Of a stretch of 60,563 nt of DNA, positions 56,316 through 60,563 are shown in pieces (position 1 is the first letter of the stretch; the number at the start of each line of letters is the position of its first letter). Made by a program: the position numbers and the translations under genes. Origin of the DNA: an uncultured Prevotellaceae bacterium (GTDB taxonomy: Bacteria > Bacteroidota > Bacteroidia > Bacteroidales > Bacteroidaceae); NCBI GenBank assembly GCA_946410305.1, contig CAMJZV010000019.1, positions 1 through 60,563 on the forward strand, given 5' to 3'. The notes below the pieces were generated by a model. The model saw nothing but the letters and a program-made list of their open reading frames with translations. It was not told the DNA's origin and did not search any database.

Positions 56316-57684
56316 ATTTAAGTAGTCCTAATTGGTGTAAAAAGATGATGAGGATGGCCAGCGGACAGATGTACTTCACCAGGAAGATGAAGCTGTGGAA
56401 GAAGCGTCCGCGCAACTCGCCCCAGTTGGTGAACTCGTCATGTACTATCTTGTGGGGTACCACCCATCCAATGAAGATACATGTCAGGAAACCTACGATG
56501 GGCAGGAATATCTGACCAGTGATGAAGTCGAACCATTCGAACAGCGAACGACCGAAGAGTACCAGACTGTCGACAGCGCCCAGCGACAGCGAACAGAACG
56601 CACCAATGATACAGGTCAGGATGGTGACCCACATGGCAGCACGCTTACGGGTGGTATGCATCTCCTCCTGGAAGAAGGCCGTAGACACCTCGTGCAGTGA
56701 CATCAGCGATGTCAGCGCTGCCAGCGATAGCAAAATGAAGAAGAGCAGCGAGATGACGTAGCCCACGACGGGGAAAGCTGCAAAAGCCTGCTGGAACACG
56801 TTGGGCAGCGTGATGAATATCAGCGACGGACCACTGTCGGGGTTGACGCCTACGGAGAAGGCCGCAGGGAATATCATGAGTCCTGCCAGGATGGCTACCA
56901 GACAGTCAATGACGGCTATTTGTGACGCTGATTTCGTCAGGTCGGTATACTTTGAGAAGTAGCTGGCGTAGGTACACAGACAGCCCATGCCGATGCTCAG
57001 CGAGTAGAATGCCTGTCCCAGTGCCCCCAGGAACACGTCACCCGTAATCTTTGAGAAGTCAGGCTTGAACAGGAACTCGATGCCCTTCTCTGCATTGGGT
57101 AGCATGCACGATGCCACCACGATGATCAGCAATAAAATAAATAAGGTAGGCATTAGCAGCTTCGAGGCACGCTCTATGCCGTTGCGCACGCCGTGCTCGA
57201 TAATCAGGTAGGTCATGCCCAGAATGATGACCGTCCACAAGACGGGCTTCACGGGATCGCTGCTCAGCTCGGCAAAATACGTACGGAAATAGTCAGGGTT
57301 GCCCTGCAGATGTCCTACTAGTGACGCCCACACATATTGCAGACACCAGCCGCTAACCACTGCATAGTAGCCCGTGATAAGGAATCCCGTCAGTACACCT
57401 AGATAGCCTATCAGTGCCCAAGGTGTATGGCCTGCCAGCTGTCTGTAGGCTCGTGCCGTATTAGAGTGGCCGTGGCGACCCACGATGAATTCGCTGATCA
57501 TGCAGGGAATACCCAGCAGCAGCACGCATGCCACATAGATGATGATAAATACAGCACCACCGTTCTCGCCAGTCATGTAGGGGAAGCGCCAAACGTTGCC
57601 CAGACCTACTGCCGAGCCCGCTGTAGCCAGTATCACCCCCAACTTACTGCCGAAATTATCTCTTTCGTTCACATTATTCGTCAT
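56314..57684 (-). CDS. Sodium-dependent neurotransmitter-type symporter (NSS family), copy 2
   Basis: The 456-residue paralogue of the downstream gene has RDNFGSKLGVILATAGSAVG and LGNVWRFPYMTGENGGAVFI at the same positions. The helix pattern is the same and the C-terminal helix ends AILIIFLHQLGLLK. It is the first gene of a symporter-symporter-HhH unit, with a TACTTTTG box at 57693-57700 almost touching the ATG. Confidence 0.9.
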   Translation of the reverse strand: MTNNVNERDNFGSKLGVILATAGSAVGLGNVWRFPYMTGENGGAVFIIIYVACVLLLGIPCMISEFIVGRHGHSNTARAYRQLAGHTPWALIGYLGVLTGFLITGYYAVVSGWCLQYVWASLVGHLQGNPDYFRTYFAELSSDPVKPVLWTVIILGMTYLIIEHGVRNGIERASKLLMPTLFILLLIIVVASCMLPNAEKGIEFLFKPDFSKITGDVFLGALGQAFYSLSIGMGCLCTYASYFSKYTDLTKSASQIAVIDCLVAILAGLMIFPAAFSVGVNPDSGPSLIFITLPNVFQQAFAAFPVVGYVISLLFFILLSLAALTSLMSLHEVSTAFFQEEMHTTRKRAAMWVTILTCIIGAFCSLSLGAVDSLVLFGRSLFEWFDFITGQIFLPIVGFLTCIFIGWVVPHKIVHDEFTNWGELRGRFFHSFIFLVKYICPLAILIIFLHQLGLLK

Positions 57685-57692
57685 AGCGCTTG

Positions 57693-57700
57693 CAAAAGTA
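57693..57700 (-). promoter_or_regulatory. -7 box for the symporter unit
   Basis: TACTTTTG followed by CA ends nine bases from the ATG at 57684, giving a very short leader. A second box (57713-57720) faces the other way for vanZ. Confidence 0.5.
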
Positions 57701-57712
57701 TAAAATTTTTCT

Positions 57713-57720
57713 TACTTTTG
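57713..57720 (+). promoter_or_regulatory. -7 box for the VanZ-like gene
   Basis: TACTTTTG followed by CA, 20 bases before the ATG at 57741. It excludes the in-frame ATG at 57690. Confidence 0.6.
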
Positions 57721-57740
57721 CAGTAAAAATAGAAGAAAAG

Positions 57741-58124
57741 ATGTACTTTTTCGTCCGATTTGTAAGGAAATATCCACTCTCGCTCCTCTGTATCCTGCTC
57801 ATCTGGGTGCTCTCGCTTACTCCCTTTTTCCCTGAGACACCCTTTGACCATGTCGAGTTCATCGACAAGTGGACGCACTTCGTTATGTATGGTGGCACGT
57901 GCAGCGTTATCTGGTTTGAGTACCTGCGCCATCACAAGGTCATCGAGTGGCGTAAAGTCGTGCTCCTGGCCGTTGTGGGTATGATCTTGCAGGGTGGACT
58001 CATAGAACTCCTTCAGGCCTACTGCACCACCACGCGTTCTGGCGAGTGGCTCGACTTCTTTGCTGACAGCATAGGCGTGCTGCTGGGCAATGCTATAGGT
58101 TTGCTGATGAAAGCTGCAAGATAG
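57741..58124 (+). CDS. VanZ-family membrane protein
   Basis: The 127-residue protein has about four membrane segments and the VanZ features: DHVEFIDKWTHFVMYGGT, GGLIELLQAY and RSGEWLDFFADSIGVLLG. VanZ proteins are named for low-level teicoplanin resistance but most members have no known function. It stands alone. Confidence 0.85.
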   Translation: MYFFVRFVRKYPLSLLCILLIWVLSLTPFFPETPFDHVEFIDKWTHFVMYGGTCSVIWFEYLRHHKVIEWRKVVLLAVVGMILQGGLIELLQAYCTTTRSGEWLDFFADSIGVLLGNAIGLLMKAAR

Positions 58125-58151
58125 TATTGTTCCCGCTGATGCATTGTTTTT

Positions 58152-59120
58152 CTATTCTCTCGCAGATCTCACAGATGCCGCAGATAGTGTCTTCAATCTG
58201 TCCAATCGGGAAACAATAAACTCCTCATACGCTTGTTTCTGTTCTTCGCTGAGGAAAGATTCTTGTATAAGCTGTTGCCATTTGGGCAGTGCCTTATGAA
58301 GACTAGTGATGAGACGCTGCACAACGTTTTCTTCCAGCCCCATTGTCTTTGCTGCACTCAGGAAGTCGCTTATACGGAGTTTTGTCTTCTTCCCACAAAG
58401 CGTAAGCGCCAGCTCCTCCTTGTCCTTCGGATTAGCAATGGCAACGTTCAGAAGGTCATAAGCTGGTGTCAGTTGATAACCTTCTGCTGGTCGGTAGAGT
58501 GAGAAGTTCTTCAGGTGCATGTCATTGTTGCCAGTGACAAAACAGAATAGCAGCAACTGCATGTAATTCGTAAGGTCGAGTTTCGGTGTGTTGCTGTACT
58601 GCAAGATAGTCTTAGCAATCTGTTCGTGCGATCCTTTGTATTTGTATTCTGTAGGGTGCAACGTCAATTGGCACATATCCTCCATATCAATCTTCTCGCC
58701 ATTCTTGGTGCGGTCAATACGCTTGGTGATATAACCCAGTTTCCCGTCGGCCAGACGAATCAAGCTATGAGGCACGACTCTAATCTTTGCTGCCTCAGCG
58801 AGGTGCATCGTCAGATCCTCATTTTCTGGCAGCTGTTCGTAACTTTCAGTCTGAGGCTTGAAGATATAGTCGCCCCAAAGTCCAACGATGGTAAGACGGC
58901 TACAACCATCATGTTTGCTGAGATTCAGCGACAGTTTAGGTTGTACACCAGTTAGAGAGGTCTGTGCACGAATCACCTGCTCGGCTAATTGGTCGAGGTC
59001 TTCATGCTTATAATCCAGTAGGGGCACATCTTTTGTCCCGAAGAACTTTCGTGCACATCCAGGATGAAAGTCTTTCTGGCCTTCTTCCAGCTCTTTGTAG
59101 CAATATAAACATTTACACAT
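58152..59120 (-). CDS. hipT: HipT-like serine/threonine kinase toxin with Cys-rich N terminus
   Basis: The ATG at 59120 gives 322 residues with an eight-base overlap with hipS; the frame is also open to 59153. The kinase has a Gly-rich loop region (SLTGVQPKLSLNL), a catalytic loop GNNDMHLKNFSLY and a metal-binding PAYDLLN, as in HipA kinases that phosphorylate aminoacyl-tRNA synthetases. The HipA N-terminal subdomain is missing and is encoded separately as hipS. An N-terminal CLYCYKE ... HPGC motif looks like a small zinc ribbon, which I do not know from E. coli HipT. Last gene of the three. Confidence 0.85.
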   Translation of the reverse strand: MCKCLYCYKELEEGQKDFHPGCARKFFGTKDVPLLDYKHEDLDQLAEQVIRAQTSLTGVQPKLSLNLSKHDGCSRLTIVGLWGDYIFKPQTESYEQLPENEDLTMHLAEAAKIRVVPHSLIRLADGKLGYITKRIDRTKNGEKIDMEDMCQLTLHPTEYKYKGSHEQIAKTILQYSNTPKLDLTNYMQLLLFCFVTGNNDMHLKNFSLYRPAEGYQLTPAYDLLNVAIANPKDKEELALTLCGKKTKLRISDFLSAAKTMGLEENVVQRLITSLHKALPKWQQLIQESFLSEEQKQAYEEFIVSRLDRLKTLSAASVRSARE

Positions 59121-59451
59121 GGTCGCCTCCTTCCTTGTTGATAGGCACAACACTGACGGAACCTATACACTCCTTACAACATAACAGTAGTAGAGACATG
59201 CGCTCAAGAATGCTGATGTCGGTATTGCGAAGTGCCACATCGAGCAACCATCCTTCAGGTATCAGTCCGTCAAAGAATGGAAATAGCACGGGGCTCACGA
59301 ATGCTTCCGCTTGTAATGGAAGCGTCAGACTTACGGGTTGCGCTCCTTCACGCGAAAGGTACGCTTCGTCATAGCAGAAGTGATACTCACCTCCATCTTC
59401 TGTGAGTACACCTGCAAGGATTCCTTTTCGAAATATCTCAGCTTGTCTCAT
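59113..59451 (-). CDS. hipS: HipS-like protein (separate HipA N-terminal subdomain)
   Basis: The 112-residue protein corresponds to the N-terminal subdomain of HipA: FRKGILAGVLTEDGGEYHF, YLSREGAQPVSLTLPL and FPFFDGLIPEGWLLD. In the HipBST system of enteropathogenic E. coli, HipS is the antitoxin that inhibits HipT. Here it overlaps hipB by four bases and hipT by eight, in the same order. Confidence 0.85.
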   Translation of the reverse strand: MRQAEIFRKGILAGVLTEDGGEYHFCYDEAYLSREGAQPVSLTLPLQAEAFVSPVLFPFFDGLIPEGWLLDVALRNTDISILERMSLLLLCCKECIGSVSVVPINKEGGDHV

Positions 59452-59651
59452 TGCTTTTTCGTTGCTGTCAGTTCGTAGTTAAACAAATCAAGTAGTTGGT
59501 TGACCTTATCCATCCTTAAAGTTGGTTTTCCCTGTTCCAGATTTCGTACAAAACACAAGCCCACTCCCGACTTCATAGCCAGGTCTTCCTGTGTAAGGCC
59601 ATATTCCTTGCGTAAAGCCTTCACTACTACTGATAACTTTGTCTTTTCCAT
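59448..59651 (-). CDS. hipB: HipB-like XRE-family DNA-binding protein
   Basis: The 67-residue protein (start 59651, MEKTKLSVVVKALRKEYGL) is a helix-turn-helix of the HipB type with QEDLAMKSGVGLCFVRNLEQ. An ATG seven codons upstream (59672) almost touches the TATATTTG box at 59674-59681, so the later start is preferred. By family it represses the operon and boosts HipS function. Confidence 0.85.
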   Translation of the reverse strand: MEKTKLSVVVKALRKEYGLTQEDLAMKSGVGLCFVRNLEQGKPTLRMDKVNQLLDLFNYELTATKKQ

Positions 59652-59673
59652 ACAAATTATATTATTTCGCATG

Positions 59674-59681
59674 CAAATATA
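59674..59681 (-). promoter_or_regulatory. -7 box for hipBST
   Basis: TATATTTG followed by CA, 22 bases from the hipB ATG at 59651. Confidence 0.5.
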
Positions 59682-59803
59682 TGAAAATATTCTTAAACTA
59701 CATCATTTCTAATATAAAATGTGTATTATTTAACATTTTTATATAGTTTCTACTATAGTTTTGTTAAGTGTATGTCAATTGTACTACTTTAATATAATAA
59801 AAT

Positions 59804-59838
59804 AAAATGTGGTCAAGTGAAATCTTAACCACATTTTT
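59804..59838. terminator. Hairpin terminator near the right end
   Basis: AAAATGTGGT (59804-59813) pairs with ACCACATTTT (59828-59837), with T-rich sequence on both strands. Confidence 0.6.
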
Positions 59839-60152
59839 AGCATAACTAATTAATAGTCAATACGTTATCACATTAGTACTCATCCTCGTTGAAGTTTAAA
59901 GCACATACTGAGTACCAGCGAGTTACGTTGCTCTGTGCCATTATTGTGCCACTAATTTGGCAGTGATTTGCGACAAAAAGCCGCTCTATAGCGAGTCCTG
60001 GAAGCTTCATACGCTTTGCCATTTTTGATTTTTACGGCTACAAAAAGTTCGTTTATCCGCTCATTAGCTTATTGATTTAGACGATTTGACATGTATGGAC
60101 ACAGTTATCCCTGTATGTTGGCCAAAGCCTTCTTCACGAGAGCAGACTGGCA
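59839..60152. other. Non-coding stretch
   Basis: I see no gene, tRNA or clear promoter here. It may be degraded flank of the IS remnant that follows. Confidence 0.4.
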
Positions 60153-60401
60153 TCAACAGAGCCGTTCGTATCTGAAGATGTTATAGACAAGATAGGTCAG
60201 AGCTGTGGAAGCCTTGACGTGGTCCTTGTAGCCATAGTCATGCTTCTTCGTCAATACATCAAACTCCATTTCGAGGCATGGAGCGAAGAGGTGCTTTTGG
60301 GTGTACCTTTTTGCTTGTTTCTCAGACGGAGCTGGGCGTTTTGTGATTTTTTTAGCTAATAACGGGCAGAAAATTAGCCGGAAGCTGCCATTTGAAGTCA
60401 A
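60153..60401 (-). pseudogene. Transposase remnant
   Basis: The 82-residue frame ends TKKHDYGYKDHVKA and STALTYLVYNIFRYERLC. Both blocks resemble transposase sequence of the IS5/IS1182 (DDE) type, TKK...YGYKDHVK from the middle and ALTYLVYNIFRYE from the extreme C terminus. Here they are joined directly, implying an internal deletion. The N-terminal part of the frame is not recognisable. Confidence 0.4.
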
Positions 60402-60454
60402 TTCTATAACATAGTTTAACTTTGGTTTTTTTGCAACTGCAATGCGGGTTAATG

Positions 60455-60532
60455 GATTTTCGTGGACGATAGTGATTTTCTATATAGAAAATTCACTTTT
60501 ATGTGAAGCTCATTGCTGTCCACTAAAAATCG
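60455..60532. repeat. Imperfect inverted pair, possible IS ends
   Basis: GGATTTTCGTGGACGATAGTG (split: GGATTTTCG then TGGACGATAGTG, 60455-60477) is inverted with changes at CATTGCTGTCCACTAAAAAT (60510-60529). The two lie about 32 bases apart and could be two ends of related elements next to each other. Confidence 0.4.
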
Positions 60533-60562
60533 CTAAGCGTTCTTTGAAATAATTGAAATATA
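60510..60562. repeat. Window-end inverted repeat, right copy
   Basis: The reverse complement of bases 1-53. It lies outside the transposase remnant and probably continues into the unassembled element. Confidence 0.8.
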
Positions 60563-60563
60563 G

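Noticed and set aside
1..60563. rRNA, tRNA, prophage or conjugative element genes
   Set aside because: I looked through the intergenic regions and protein products and found no cloverleaf-like sequence, phage structural gene, integrase or conjugation protein.

Overview
The window looks like a metagenome-style contig from a Bacteroidales bacterium, most likely a Prevotella/Segatella relative. Evidence: the Bacteroidetes -7 promoter box (TAnnTTTG, often followed by CA) precedes most transcription units; there is a type III glutamine synthetase, LL-diaminopimelate aminotransferase, ECF-sigma/anti-sigma/TonB-receptor operons, many TlpA-type thioredoxin proteins and a eukaryote-like (CAD-type) carbamoyl-phosphate synthetase. 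No rRNA, tRNA or CRISPR array was seen. Both ends carry the same 53-bp sequence in opposite orientation, so the contig probably stops in copies of one repeat (IS) family.

Layout. 0.4-6.4 kb: a remnant small secreted protein, an EamA transporter, a SpoIIE-type phosphatase lipoprotein with PgeF, and a Pif1-like helicase. 6.5-20 kb: nitrogen assimilation and lysine/peptidoglycan precursors: glnN, dapL-dapF, an outer-membrane protein-amt-glnK operon, and divergent gltB-gltD. 20-22 kb: repeat-rich junk with Crp fragments, a DUF2442 protein and a YefM/YoeB toxin-antitoxin pair. 22-39.7 kb: an envelope island of TlpA-fold proteins, carboxypeptidase-regulatory-like domain proteins, outer-membrane beta-barrels, an ECF sigma/anti-sigma pair and a Crp/Fnr regulator. 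39.8-44.4 kb: a HigBA-like pair and an ECF sigma/anti-sigma/TonB-receptor operon. 44.8-53.7 kb: pyrG-purF-carA/carB'-asnB (glutamine amidotransferase enzymes) and murQ. 53.7-59.7 kb: a candidate small RNA, an HhH protein, two sodium symporters, VanZ and a three-gene HipB-HipS-HipT system. The right end holds a transposase remnant.

Most unusual features. (1) Pairs of inverted palindromic elements sit in frame inside gltB (three pairs), gltD, the EamA gene and an anti-sigma-like gene, plus one pair between glnK and amt; in gltB the two halves flank stretches of normal protein. (2) carA is fused, through a different in-frame inverted repeat, to only the first half of carB; the second ATP-grasp half and allosteric domain are absent from the window. 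(3) The ECF sigma gene at 38.9 kb and the two TlpA operons at 35.5 and 25.0 kb share a conserved promoter-like segment, suggesting one regulon in which almost identical signal peptides precede unrelated mature proteins. (4) A palindrome-plus-hairpin module of about 80 bp occurs four times, three of them beside an intact or broken Crp-family gene.
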